64,000 nt of DNA. Source: Hoeflea sp. GTDB taxonomy: Bacteria > Pseudomonadota > Alphaproteobacteria > Rhizobiales > Rhizobiaceae. The stretch is from NCBI RefSeq assembly GCF_014359905.1, contig NZ_JACIYP010000008.1, forward strand, positions 28,502-92,501, given 5' to 3'. Shown here piece by piece: positions 1-8,282 of this stretch (the first letter of the stretch is position 1; every line of letters starts with the position of its first letter). The position numbers and the translations under genes were made by a program. The notes under the pieces were generated by a model, which was not told the DNA's origin, did no database searches, and saw nothing but the letters and a program-made list of their open reading frames with translations.

Positions 1-1
1 C

Positions 2-112
2 GACTATCGCAACACAGTCAACGAACTGTCCCGCATGTCTGAACGCGAACTCAATGACCTCGGCATTTCCCGCGGCGATATCCCCTTCGTCGCACGCCGT
101 CCCGGCCACTAA
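2..112 (+). CDS. DUF1127 small protein, 5' end outside window
   Basis: The frame is open from the window edge and gives a 36-residue C-terminal piece containing YRNTVNEL, LSRMSERELNDLGI and a basic tail ending RRPGH. This is the DUF1127 (YjiS-like) pattern, whose members are usually about 45-50 residues, so only some ten residues are missing. Small arginine-rich DUF1127 proteins of Rhizobiales and Rhodobacter have been linked to phosphate signalling and RNA binding; which role applies here cannot be read from sequence. A GC-rich hairpin follows at about 155. A second DUF1127 gene lies 320 bases downstream. Confidence 0.8.
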   Translation, partial: DYRNTVNELSRMSERELNDLGISRGDIPFVARRPGH

Positions 113-431
113 GTTCGAAAATCACTGCCCGGTCCTCACCGGTCAATCCAAACGGCGCCCTGGAGACAGGGCGCTGTTTCTGTTTGTGCGGCCCGCAATC
201 TCCGGGGATTGTCGAGCAATCAGCACCAGGCCGTCCGCCGGCACTGCCTGCCTAAAATACCGGCAGCATCGGAAACTGACCCGCCCGTTAACCAGCCATT
301 CCGGCCTTGCATAACAGGAGTGCTTATATTGCTCTGCACAATTGGAATGCAATCGCCTATATGACGGGCATCAGATTGATCACACAGTAATCACCGCCCT
401 CCCTGAAGGGCGCGCACCCGAGGAGACCGCA
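113..431. other. Intergenic stretch between the two DUF1127 genes
   Basis: Apart from the terminator at 155-187 no gene is supported. The part nearest the downstream gene (about 320-430) is relatively AT-rich and presumably holds its promoter, but no sigma-70 hexamer pair with good spacing stands out. A GAGGAGACC ribosome binding site sits at 419-427. Confidence 0.5.
155..187 (+). terminator. Rho-independent terminator after the first DUF1127 gene
   Basis: GCGCCCTG at 155-162 pairs perfectly with CAGGGCGC at 167-174 around a GAGA loop. A T-rich tract (TGTTTCTGTTT) follows. Confidence 0.8.
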
Positions 432-578
432 ATGAACATTCTTAGCAGAGCACGCAGCTGGATGAAGACCCGCCAGACCGCACAGGAACTCGCCAACCTT
501 TCCAACGAGACCCTCGCCGACATCGGCCTGACCCGTTTCGACATCGACAACGTGGCACGCGGCCTTCGCACCCGCTAA
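432..578 (+). CDS. DUF1127 small protein
   Basis: A 48-residue protein beginning MNILSRARSW, with the core ELANLSNETLADIGLTRFDI and a basic end GLRTR. This is full length for DUF1127. The ATG is preceded by a strong GAGGAG box at normal spacing, which decides the start over upstream in-frame codons. The protein diverges from its upstream neighbour (different N-terminus, basic end RTR rather than RRPGH), so the pair looks like an old paralogous duplication rather than a recent copy. The family is implicated in stress and phosphate regulation through protein or RNA contacts; its precise role here is unknown. Confidence 0.85.
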   Translation: MNILSRARSWMKTRQTAQELANLSNETLADIGLTRFDIDNVARGLRTR

Positions 579-602
579 GCGCGTATGATATGACCGTTCG
601 TT

Positions 603-631
603 ACGGCGTCCCTTGGGACGCCGTTTTCGTT
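603..631 (+). terminator. Rho-independent terminator after second DUF1127 gene
   Basis: A near-perfect inverted repeat ACGGCGTCCC / GGGACGCCGT (603-612 and 615-624) is followed by TTTCGTTT. It lies just downstream of the stop at 578. Confidence 0.85.
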
Positions 632-691
632 TGCAGGCAGGCTCTGCAAAACATCTTTGAGACGGGACCGCGCCCGTGGTAAACGGACGCC

Positions 692-2131
692 ATGACCAAG
701 AGCAATCCTTCCCCCTCTCCCATTCACGTCATCGGCGGCGGCCTCGCCGGATCGGAAGCAGCATGGCAGATCGCGCGCCGCGGCCTGCCCGTGGTTCTGC
801 ACGAGATGCGGCCGGTGCGCGGCACCGATGCCCACAAGACCGACAGCCTGGCCGAACTCGTCTGTTCCAATTCCTTCCGCTCCGATGACGCGGAAAACAA
901 CGCCGTGGGCGTCATCCATGCGGAAATGCGGCTCGCCGGCTCGTTGATCATGGCCTGCGCCGACAAGAACCAGGTGCCCGCAGGCGGCGCATTGGCCGTC
1001 GACCGGGAAGGGTTTGCCCGGGCCGTCACCGACGCCATCGAAGCCGAGCCGTTGATCGAGATTGCGCGCGAGGAAATCACCGGCCTGCCGCCCCACGATT
1101 GGGACCAGACCATCATCGCCACCGGCCCGCTAACGGCACCGGGGCTTGCCGAAGCGATCAGCGCCGAGACCGGCCAGGACGCGCTTGCGTTCTTCGATGC
1201 CATCGCGCCGATCATCTACACCGAGTCGATCGACATGTCGGTGTGCTGGTTCCAGTCGCGCTACGACAAGGTCGGGCCCGGCGGCACCGGCAAGGACTAT
1301 ATCAACTGTCCCATGGACAAGGATCAGTATGACGCCTTTGTCGACGCGCTGATTGCCGGCGACACCACCGGTTTCAAGGAATGGGAAGGCACGCCCTATT
1401 TCGACGGCTGCCTGCCGATCGAGATCATGGCCGAACGCGGCCGCGAGACGCTGCGCCATGGCCCGATGAAGCCGATGGGCCTGACCAATGCCCACAAGCC
1501 CGATATCAAGGCCTATGCCGTGGTGCAGCTGCGCCAGGACAATGCGCTGGGCACGCTCTACAACATGGTCGGTTTCCAGACCAAGCTGAAATATGGCGCG
1601 CAGGCAGAGATCTTCCGGCTGATTCCGGGCCTCGAGAACGCCGAATTTGCCCGCCTCGGCGGCCTGCACCGCAACACCTATCTCAATTCGCCGCGGCTGC
1701 TCGACGGCACGCTGCAGCTCAAGTCCCGTCCGGGGCTCAGATTCGCCGGCCAGATCACCGGCTGCGAAGGCTATGTGGAAAGCTCTGCGATGGGGCTTCT
1801 GGCAGGCCGCTTCGCCGCAGCAGACCGTCTGGGCGAGGCTCTCGCTCCGCCGCCGCTTACAAGCGCGTTTGGCGCGCTGCTCAACCACATCACCGGCGGC
1901 CACATCGAAAGCAATGACGAACCCGGCAAGCGCTCGTTCCAGCCGATGAATGTCAATTTCGGCCTGTTTCCGCCGCTCGAACCGGGCGCAATCCTCCGCC
2001 CCGAGGGCGGCGGCCGGTTCCGCGGCAAGGACAAGGCCAAGGCAAAGAAGCAGGCGATGGCCCGCCGGGCGCTCACCGATTTTGCCGCATGGCTCGAGGA
2101 AGGGCCGGCTATCCGGCAAGCCGCCGAGTAG
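692..2131 (+). CDS. trmFO: TrmFO, folate-dependent tRNA (uracil-5-)-methyltransferase
   Basis: A 479-residue flavoprotein predicted to make 5-methyluridine at position 54 of tRNA from methylene-tetrahydrofolate and FADH2. The FAD dinucleotide loop [14 protein letters not shown] is at residues 12-25. The family motif [10 protein letters not shown] carries Cys58, and a second conserved cysteine, Cys240, sits in DGCLPIE; both correspond to the two key cysteines known in TrmFO. The C-terminal [12 protein letters not shown] segment is also typical. Length matches the family (about 440-480). It is a single-gene unit: a terminator lies upstream and a convergent gene downstream after 21 bases. Confidence 0.96.
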   Translation: MTKSNPSPSPIHVIGGGLAGSEAAWQIARRGLPVVLHEMRPVRGTDAHKTDSLAELVCSNSFRSDDAENNAVGVIHAEMRLAGSLIMACADKNQVPAGGALAVDREGFARAVTDAIEAEPLIEIAREEITGLPPHDWDQTIIATGPLTAPGLAEAISAETGQDALAFFDAIAPIIYTESIDMSVCWFQSRYDKVGPGGTGKDYINCPMDKDQYDAFVDALIAGDTTGFKEWEGTPYFDGCLPIEIMAERGRETLRHGPMKPMGLTNAHKPDIKAYAVVQLRQDNALGTLYNMVGFQTKLKYGAQAEIFRLIPGLENAEFARLGGLHRNTYLNSPRLLDGTLQLKSRPGLRFAGQITGCEGYVESSAMGLLAGRFAAADRLGEALAPPPLTSAFGALLNHITGGHIESNDEPGKRSFQPMNVNFGLFPPLEPGAILRPEGGGRFRGKDKAKAKKQAMARRALTDFAAWLEEGPAIRQAAE

Positions 2132-2152
2132 GGCCCCGATCGGGAACGACTG

Positions 2153-3130
2153 CTACTCCGCGGCGGCCACCGGAGCGTTGCTCTGGATCCGGGTGCCTGC
2201 GCCCGGCAGACCCGGCATTCCGGCCGCTTCCGGGTGCTGCGCCACGTAATCCGCCTTCAGCTCCTCAGAGCCCTTGCGCGATCCGTCATGGCTCCAGCCC
2301 GGCGGCGCGAACAGATAGGCGAGCCGCTCGGTCACCGTCAGCCCCGGCTGGAACACATCGCGGAACATGTCTATCCACTCGTGAAACGCCACCTTGACCG
2401 GGTTGAAGGTGCCGATGTTCTTGACGATGCCGTAACGCGGCATGTCCTCGTCAAGTTCGGGCACGAAACTGCCGAACATCCGGTCCCAGATGATCAAGGT
2501 GCCAGCATAGTTCGAATCGAGATAGCGCGGATTGGTGGCGTGATGCACCCGGTGGTGAGACGGCGTGTTGAAAATCAACTCAATCGGCTTCCACATCCTG
2601 CCGATCGCCTCGGTGTGGATCCAGAACTGGTAGATCAGGTTGAGTCCGCCGACAAACAGCAAGAGCACCGGATGGAACCCGATCAACGCCAGTGGAATCC
2701 GCAGGATGAACATGCCGGTGAATGTCCCGGTCCAGCTCTGCCTCAGCGCGGTCGACAGATTGTAATGCTGCGAGGAGTGATGATTGACGTGCTCGGCCCA
2801 GACCCAGCGGCATCGATGGGCAATGCGGTGATACCAGTAATATCTGAGATCATCGAGAATGAAGCACAGGGCGACGGCCCACCAGGCGGTGCCGAAATCA
2901 TAGATGCGGTATTCCCAGGCCCACATCAGCACAAAGAAGGCAACGAAACCGAGCAGCAGGCCCGAGACCACATTGCCCACGCCCATCATCAGCGAGGTCA
3001 GCGTATCGCGCGTCTCGTAGTCGCCGCGGCGCCTGAAATAGCGGATGACGAACAGCTCGAGCAGGATGGCGATCACGAAGAACGGGATCGCCAGCTGCGT
3101 CACATCCGGAAAATCCTTCAAGTCAGGCAT
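2153..3130 (-). CDS. Fatty acid hydroxylase / sterol desaturase family membrane protein
   Basis: A 325-residue di-iron membrane hydroxylase. It has several hydrophobic segments (about residues 12-30, 45-70, 80-95, 135-165) and the three histidine clusters of the family: HRIAH (101-105), HVNHH (114-118) and HRVHH (193-197). These ligate a non-haem di-iron centre that hydroxylates or desaturates a lipid chain; the substrate cannot be told. The ATG at 3130 was chosen over an upstream codon because a GGGAGGGGAACA box sits just before it. It overlaps the stop of the upstream gene by 8 bases, which suggests translational coupling. Confidence 0.88.
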   Translation of the reverse strand: MPDLKDFPDVTQLAIPFFVIAILLELFVIRYFRRRGDYETRDTLTSLMMGVGNVVSGLLLGFVAFFVLMWAWEYRIYDFGTAWWAVALCFILDDLRYYWYHRIAHRCRWVWAEHVNHHSSQHYNLSTALRQSWTGTFTGMFILRIPLALIGFHPVLLLFVGGLNLIYQFWIHTEAIGRMWKPIELIFNTPSHHRVHHATNPRYLDSNYAGTLIIWDRMFGSFVPELDEDMPRYGIVKNIGTFNPVKVAFHEWIDMFRDVFQPGLTVTERLAYLFAPPGWSHDGSRKGSEELKADYVAQHPEAAGMPGLPGAGTRIQSNAPVAAAE

Positions 3131-3581
3131 TGTTCCCCTCCCCGGGCTCGTCGGATTGCGGACCCGCCAGAACAAAGCTGCCGCACAGCCACAGCGACAC
3201 TTCCGCCGCCTCTTCCTGGTTCACGAACAAAAACTCGCCGCCCTTGAGGGTCGAATCGTGAAAAATGACCTTCAGTCCCGCCTTGTCCTCAAGCGGCTCC
3301 ACCATGACCGAGCCCGGCAGGATCAGCCTTGCAACGTAATGACGCCCCATCGTCTGCAGAAAACCGACTTTTCCATCCGCGAGCCTCAGGAAGCAGGCGT
3401 TTCCATCCGCCGTCATCGTCACCGAGCGGATGGCCTCGCCGGGATAGGCGCGGGCGAATTCAATGATCGCTTCGCCGGTGTCGCGCGTCTCCTTCCGGCG
3501 CGATCCGCCGCTGTAATGCACAGCGCCGATCACCAGCAAGACGCCAAAGGCGACTACAACCACCAGGACTCCAAGGCTCAT
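3123..3581 (-). CDS. Hypothetical single-pass membrane protein
   Basis: A 152-residue protein of unknown function. It has one N-terminal hydrophobic helix (residues about 2-20, LGVLVVVVAFGVLLVIG), then a soluble domain rich in beta-type patterns. An excellent GGAGGGAACAG box precedes the ATG at 3581, which decides the start. It overlaps the hydroxylase gene downstream by 8 bases, so the two are probably co-translated. The soluble domain mentions no family I recognise; a periplasmic or cytoplasmic partner of the lipid hydroxylase is only a guess from context. Confidence 0.7.
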   Translation of the reverse strand: MSLGVLVVVVAFGVLLVIGAVHYSGGSRRKETRDTGEAIIEFARAYPGEAIRSVTMTADGNACFLRLADGKVGFLQTMGRHYVARLILPGSVMVEPLEDKAGLKVIFHDSTLKGGEFLFVNQEEAAEVSLWLCGSFVLAGPQSDEPGEGNNA

Positions 3582-3713
3582 CTGTTCCCTCCGAATTGAC
3601 GTGGCTCCCGGACGCGTCAACATCCCGGACTATGCCTTGCAGCTCATTCATGCGCAAGCCGTGGACAATGGTGGATCAAGCGCCGCACACCGAACGGGTC
3701 AGAAACGAAGCGA

Positions 3714-4589
3714 TCAGACCCGGCCGCGCCGCGCCGCCCGCCACAAGCGCCATTGCCGCCGCCATTGCGGCGGTTGAAGCGATGTCTCCAGACTGGCCGC
3801 GCCCAGCTTTTCAGCGCGCGCGAGAACCGGCTCCACCAGTGCGACCGGCAGATAGGCAGGAAAGACCAATCCCGGCAGCAGCGCGAGTGCCGACCTCGCC
3901 TTGTCCAGATGCTCCCGCCCGAACCCGGCAAAGGCCCGCACCGCATTGGAAATCAACGAGCGGTCTTCGCCGCCCAGAAACCCGTCGCGATCCAGCCCGG
4001 TCGCAGCCAGCAGATCGCCCGGCACAAACACCTGGCCCCTGCCTTGCGTGATCGGCAGCATCATCAGATGCCCCGCCACCACCTGCGCCACGCCGGCATG
4101 ACCGCTGGCCGTCGCCGTCTCAGCCGAATTGGCAGGATCAATCAGAAAAGCCGACATCTGCAACATCGCCGAGGCGGTTTCGCCGGCATAGCCCTCGTAG
4201 CTCGAGCGATCGGGCATCGGATCGTCATAAAGATCAAAAATTCGCGCCTCGCACATTGCCAGCAGCGGCGCTGCCGGCATGGAGCGGCGCTCGATCACAT
4301 CAAGCAGGGCCGCGGCCACTGGGTGGGCCCGCGCCTCCCCGCCCCGTTCTCCTGCCAGCACGTCGCGCCACCATTGCAGCCGAACCTCCCCAGGCAGCGG
4401 TTCGCGCACACGGTCCCGGATCGAGGCTATTTCGGCGTTGAACAGCATCAAGGCCAGCAGGTCATCGCGCGCCGCTTCCGGCATCAGCAACAGCGCCAGA
4501 TACCGGTCGATGTCGGCCCGGCGGAGATCGGAGACCAGCTGCTGGCGCAATGCCGGCGCCAGAGCGCCTGATGATCCTGGCCCGGTCAC
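3714..4589 (-). CDS. Squalene/phytoene synthase-like protein (NDUFAF6 type)
   Basis: A 291-residue protein of the trans-isoprenyl-diphosphate synthase fold, with LQWWRDVL and YEGYAGETAS motifs. The aspartate-rich motifs that bind Mg-diphosphate in true phytoene/squalene synthases are absent: the first is FNAEIASIRD and the second region reads QVVAGHLMMLP. This is the form related to mitochondrial complex I assembly factor NDUFAF6 rather than a carotenoid enzyme. It lies four bases after an NDUFAF3-like gene and downstream of secDF, a neighbourhood reported to be conserved. A catalytic isoprenoid role is unlikely but not excluded. Confidence 0.8.
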   Translation of the reverse strand: MTGPGSSGALAPALRQQLVSDLRRADIDRYLALLLMPEAARDDLLALMLFNAEIASIRDRVREPLPGEVRLQWWRDVLAGERGGEARAHPVAAALLDVIERRSMPAAPLLAMCEARIFDLYDDPMPDRSSYEGYAGETASAMLQMSAFLIDPANSAETATASGHAGVAQVVAGHLMMLPITQGRGQVFVPGDLLAATGLDRDGFLGGEDRSLISNAVRAFAGFGREHLDKARSALALLPGLVFPAYLPVALVEPVLARAEKLGAASLETSLQPPQWRRQWRLWRAARRGRV

Positions 4590-4593
4590 GCCC

Positions 4594-4980
4594 TCACACG
4601 GCGATCAGCGCGGCGGCAACCGCGCGTGATTCGGCCAGCATGACGTTGTAGGTCCGCACCGCGGCGCCCGTGCTCATCGGATCGGACGAGACATCGGCGG
4701 CCCGCAACGCCGCCTTCAGGTCGGCCGGCAAAGGCCGGATCTCCATGCCGGTTCCCACCAGCAGAAACTCGATCTCCCGCGTCTCCGCCAACACCTTCTC
4801 GAACAGCGCCGGTGTCAGCGCTGCATCCCCGGTCACATCCCAGCCATAAATGCCGGAAGGCAGGCACAGGATCGAGCCCCGATGCGACATGTCGGCAAAA
4901 CGGAAACCGCCATTGCCATAGGCCTCGATCGGCGCGCGTCCCGGGAAATGCGCCTCGCGGATCTCGATGCCCCGTGCCAT
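4594..4980 (-). CDS. Mth938-like domain protein (DUF498, NDUFAF3 homologue)
   Basis: A 128-residue single-domain protein with the family features FRFADMSHRGSILCLP, a central IEFLLVGTG strand-turn and IRPLP. This Mth938/DUF498 fold includes the human complex I assembly factor NDUFAF3. It sits 3 bases after secDF and 4 bases before the squalene-synthase-like gene, so all three are surely one transcript. A role in membrane assembly of respiratory complex I is inferred from homology and gene order, not demonstrated by the sequence. Confidence 0.85.
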   Translation of the reverse strand: MARGIEIREAHFPGRAPIEAYGNGGFRFADMSHRGSILCLPSGIYGWDVTGDAALTPALFEKVLAETREIEFLLVGTGMEIRPLPADLKAALRAADVSSDPMSTGAAVRTYNVMLAESRAVAAALIAV

Positions 4981-4983
4981 TCC

Positions 4984-7554
4984 TCAGGCCGTGCTCTTGT
5001 TGGCGACGTCCGGAGCGGTTTCTTCGTCCTCCTCGGCATCCATTCCGACCCGGAACGTGGCTGCCCGGAGCTTGAACAGAATCAGCACCGGAGCCGCGAT
5101 GAAGATCGACGAATAGGTGCCGATCACCACGCCAAAGATCATGGCGAAGGTGAAGGAGCGGATGACTTCGCCGCCGAACAGGAACAGCGCCAGAAGCGCC
5201 AGAAGCGTGGTCACCGATGTCAGGATGGTGCGCGGCAGCATCTGGTTGATCGACAGATCGAGCAGAGCGGGCAACGGCATCTTCTTGTATCGCCTCAGGT
5301 TCTCGCGGACACGGTCATACACGACCACCGTATCGTTGAGCGAATAGCCAACAATCGTCAGCACCGCGGCGATACTCGAGAGGTTGAACTCTATGCCGGA
5401 GACCACGAAGATGCCGATGGTCAGCACCACGTCATGCACCGTCGCGATGATGGCGCCGAGCGCGAATTGCCACTCAAAGCGGAACCAGATGTAGATGAGG
5501 ATCGCCAGCAGCGACGCGATGACGGCGATGGTGCCGGCCTGCGCCAGTTCACCCGAGACCGTCGGGCCCACCACTTCGACACGGCGGATGTCGTAATCGC
5601 CTTCAAGCTCGCCGCGAACCAGCGTGATCACCGTCTGTTCGGCATTTTCGCCACCGCCCTGCGCCTGCACCCGGATCAGCACTTCGCGCGGTGATCCGAA
5701 TTCCTGCGCCTGGATATCACCCAGATTGAGCTCGTTCAGCCGCGCCCGGATGTCGCCGACATCGGCGTTCCCGTCCTTGGCTTGAACCTCGATCATCGAT
5801 CCGCCCTTGAAGTCGATGCCGTAGTTCATGTTGAGTGTGGCAAACAGCGCCAGCGCTGCGAGCGAAGCCGCCGCAGACATGACAAAGGTGAACCGGCGGA
5901 TCTTCATGAAGCGGAAGCTGAAATCCCGGACGATCCTGTCGAGCGCGCCCCTCGGCATGACCTTCGGTCGGCTGCGCCGCACCCACTCCGCTACCAGCCA
6001 GCGCGTCAGGGTGAACGCAGTGAAGACGGTCGTCGCAATACCGACGGCAAGCGTCACGGCAAACCCGCGCACAGGCCCCGTGCCCAGATAGAACAGGATG
6101 ATTGCCGCAATCAACGTGGTGACGTTGGCGTCAAGGATGGTGGAAAAAGCCTTGCTGAAACCGGCGTCGATGGCTTGAATCAGCGACCGCCCGGCCCTGT
6201 GCTCCTCGCGGATGCGTTCGTAGATCAGCACGTTGGAATCGACCGCCATGCCGACGGTCAGAACGATACCGGCAATGCCCGGCAAGGTCAGCGTGGCTCC
6301 CAGCATGGTCAGGATGGCGATAATCATCACGACGTTGGCGATCAGCGCAAGGTTGGCGATGAAGCCGAGCATGCCGTAGGCAATGAACATGAACCCCAGC
6401 ACCAGAAGCGCGCCGATGATGCCGGCGATTTCGCCGGCCGCAACCGAATCGGCGCCGAGACCCGGGCCGACGGTGCGCTCTTCGATCACCGTCAGTGTCG
6501 CCGGCAACGCGCCGGCACGCAGCAGGATCGCCAGATCATTGGCGCTCTGGACGTCGAAATTGCCGGAAATCTGCCCCGTGCCGCCGAGAATCGGTTCACG
6601 GATCACGGGTGCAGAGATCACCTGGTCGTCGAGAACGATGGCAAACGGCAGCCCGACATTGCGTGTCGTGGCCTGGCCGAAGCGCTGACCGCCCTTGGAA
6701 TCGAACCGGAAGCTGACAATCGGCTCGTTGGTGCGCTGGTCATAGCCAGCCTGCGCATCGACAAGATTTTCACCCGAGACCAGAACCGTGCGCTCGATCA
6801 GATAGGGAATCGGCGGATCATCGGTCGAGTAAAGCACCTCGGAGTTCGCCGGAGGACGGCCTTCGATGGCTTCCTGGATCGGCATCGACGTATCGACCAT
6901 GCGGAAGGCGAGCTTCGCGGTCTGATTGAGAAGGCTTTTCAGACGTTCCGGATCGGAAAGGCCCGGGACCTGGACCAGGATCCGGTCGACACCCTGTCGC
7001 TGGATCACCGGCTCGGTGGTTCCGAGCTCGTCGATACGCTTGCGCACCACCTCGATCGACTGCGCCACCGCCGACGACACCCGATAGGTGATGCCCTCAT
7101 CGGTCAACAAAATGCGCAGCAAACCGGTTTGCGGTTCTTCAATGCTCGCTTCCGCCACCGTCCCGCCGCCGAACAAGCCGGAATTGACCGGCAATGTCAG
7201 CTCTTCAAGCGCTGTCTTTGCCTCTTCGATCTGGGCTTCGTCGCGAATCCGGACCTGAACCACCTGGCCGGTGCCGGAAAGGCCGGTGTAGCCGATACCG
7301 GCTTCGCGCAGGAGCCGCCGCACGTCATCGACCGTCGTGGTCAGCCTGTCCTTGATGATATCTTGCCGGTCCACCTGCAGGAGCATGTAGGAGCCGCCCT
7401 GGAGGTCGAGACCCAGCGTGAGCTTCTTGGAAGGCACCCAATCCGGAAGGCTGTCGGCCTGCTGCTGGTTCAGGAGGTTCGGCGCGGCAAACACCACGCC
7501 GGCAAGAACCGCAAGCCAGATCAGGGTCGTTTTCCAACGGGAGAAATAAAGCAT
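4984..7554 (-). CDS. secDF: SecDF, fused protein-export membrane subunits
   Basis: An 856-residue fusion of SecD (about residues 1-520) and SecF (about 540-840), auxiliary subunits of the SecYEG translocon that use the proton gradient to pull proteins across the inner membrane. SecD features seen: N-terminal TM helix, KLTLGLDLQGGSYMLLQVD, the P1 periplasmic domain with conserved VQVPGL, and the TM region with GMAVDSNVLIYERIREE. SecF features: LNMNYGIDFKGGSMIEV and YSLNDTVVVYDRVREN. Separate secD and secF genes are common elsewhere, so the fusion is a lineage trait. It follows yajC in the same operon. Confidence 0.97.
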   Translation of the reverse strand: MLYFSRWKTTLIWLAVLAGVVFAAPNLLNQQQADSLPDWVPSKKLTLGLDLQGGSYMLLQVDRQDIIKDRLTTTVDDVRRLLREAGIGYTGLSGTGQVVQVRIRDEAQIEEAKTALEELTLPVNSGLFGGGTVAEASIEEPQTGLLRILLTDEGITYRVSSAVAQSIEVVRKRIDELGTTEPVIQRQGVDRILVQVPGLSDPERLKSLLNQTAKLAFRMVDTSMPIQEAIEGRPPANSEVLYSTDDPPIPYLIERTVLVSGENLVDAQAGYDQRTNEPIVSFRFDSKGGQRFGQATTRNVGLPFAIVLDDQVISAPVIREPILGGTGQISGNFDVQSANDLAILLRAGALPATLTVIEERTVGPGLGADSVAAGEIAGIIGALLVLGFMFIAYGMLGFIANLALIANVVMIIAILTMLGATLTLPGIAGIVLTVGMAVDSNVLIYERIREEHRAGRSLIQAIDAGFSKAFSTILDANVTTLIAAIILFYLGTGPVRGFAVTLAVGIATTVFTAFTLTRWLVAEWVRRSRPKVMPRGALDRIVRDFSFRFMKIRRFTFVMSAAASLAALALFATLNMNYGIDFKGGSMIEVQAKDGNADVGDIRARLNELNLGDIQAQEFGSPREVLIRVQAQGGGENAEQTVITLVRGELEGDYDIRRVEVVGPTVSGELAQAGTIAVIASLLAILIYIWFRFEWQFALGAIIATVHDVVLTIGIFVVSGIEFNLSSIAAVLTIVGYSLNDTVVVYDRVRENLRRYKKMPLPALLDLSINQMLPRTILTSVTTLLALLALFLFGGEVIRSFTFAMIFGVVIGTYSSIFIAAPVLILFKLRAATFRVGMDAEEDEETAPDVANKSTA

Positions 7555-7644
7555 GGTGCTCTCGGTTCATCCTCGCGGACGATATTGGTGGTAAAAAGAT
7601 CCGGCGTCAGACGGACAGAACATGGTCCTGTCCGTCATTTGCGG

Positions 7645-7974
7645 CTATTCCTTGGCGGGTTCGCCCTTGACGCGAACATCGGCAATCAGGCTGCGAATCA
7701 GCCGCACCTTCACGCCGTCGGCAATCTCGAGTTCCAGTTCGGCATCGTCTATCACCTTGGTGACCTTGCCGATAACGCCGCCGCCGGTGATGACCTGGTC
7801 GCCACGGCGGACATTCTTCAGCATTTCCTCGCGTTTTTTCATCTGCGTGCGCTGCGGCCGGATGATGAGGAAATACATGATGACGAAGATCAGCAGGAAG
7901 GGCAGGATCGACATCAGGATCTCACCACCGCCACCACCGAATGGGGACTGGGCATAAGCCGGGGTCACAAACAT
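7645..7974 (-). CDS. yajC: YajC, preprotein translocase auxiliary subunit
   Basis: A 109-residue inner-membrane protein with one helix (about residues 20-38, ILPFLLIFVIMYFLIIRPQ) followed by QRTQMKKREEML and the small SH3-like cytoplasmic domain VRRGDQVITGGGVIGKV. An AAGGAG box spaced six bases from the ATG at 7974 fixes the start; longer upstream frames lack an RBS. It associates with SecDF, encoded 90 bases downstream, and probably leads this operon. Confidence 0.96.
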   Translation of the reverse strand: MFVTPAYAQSPFGGGGGEILMSILPFLLIFVIMYFLIIRPQRTQMKKREEMLKNVRRGDQVITGGGVIGKVTKVIDDAELELEIADGVKVRLIRSLIADVRVKGEPAKE

Positions 7975-8282
7975 GAAAAACTCCTTGAGGGTAAGCTTGG
8001 GGGAGAGCCCATGGGCTCCCCGACAGTCGAGCGGAATATAGTGGCAAGATAGCCGAATGCAACGCAAACATGGGACAATCCGGCCCGAATTGCCTGCCAA
8101 AACAGCTTTTCCGCACCCTCATGCCGTGCTACCGGCTTTGGTGCATGTCCCCCTCGGGCGATTTCACCCGAACAATCCGCACATGCAACCAATTTGAAGA
8201 CCAGGCGGCCATTGTGCGTTCATGACAACGAACGCCGATCCGGGCGCTCAATCGCCACGACAAACCAAGCCCGGACCATTCC
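7975..8282. other. Divergent intergenic region between yajC and the DUF815 gene
   Basis: It contains the candidate yajC promoter (8035-8062) and a perfect 14-base palindrome GAGCCCATGGGCTC at 8005-8018 inside the predicted yajC leader. No gene or tRNA was found in the rest. Confidence 0.5.
8035..8062 (-). promoter_or_regulatory. Candidate sigma-70 promoter of the yajC-secDF operon
   Basis: Reading the minus strand, TTGCAT (8062-8057) and TATATT (8040-8035) are separated by 16 bases. This would start transcription some 50 bases before the yajC ATG. The match is judged by eye only. Confidence 0.45.

Noticed and set aside
5782..8052. A 756-codon open frame on the + strand opposite secDF and yajC
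   Set aside because: It is His/Arg/Asp-rich with no domain, and mirrors conserved SecDF coding on the other strand. High GC keeps the antisense frame open.
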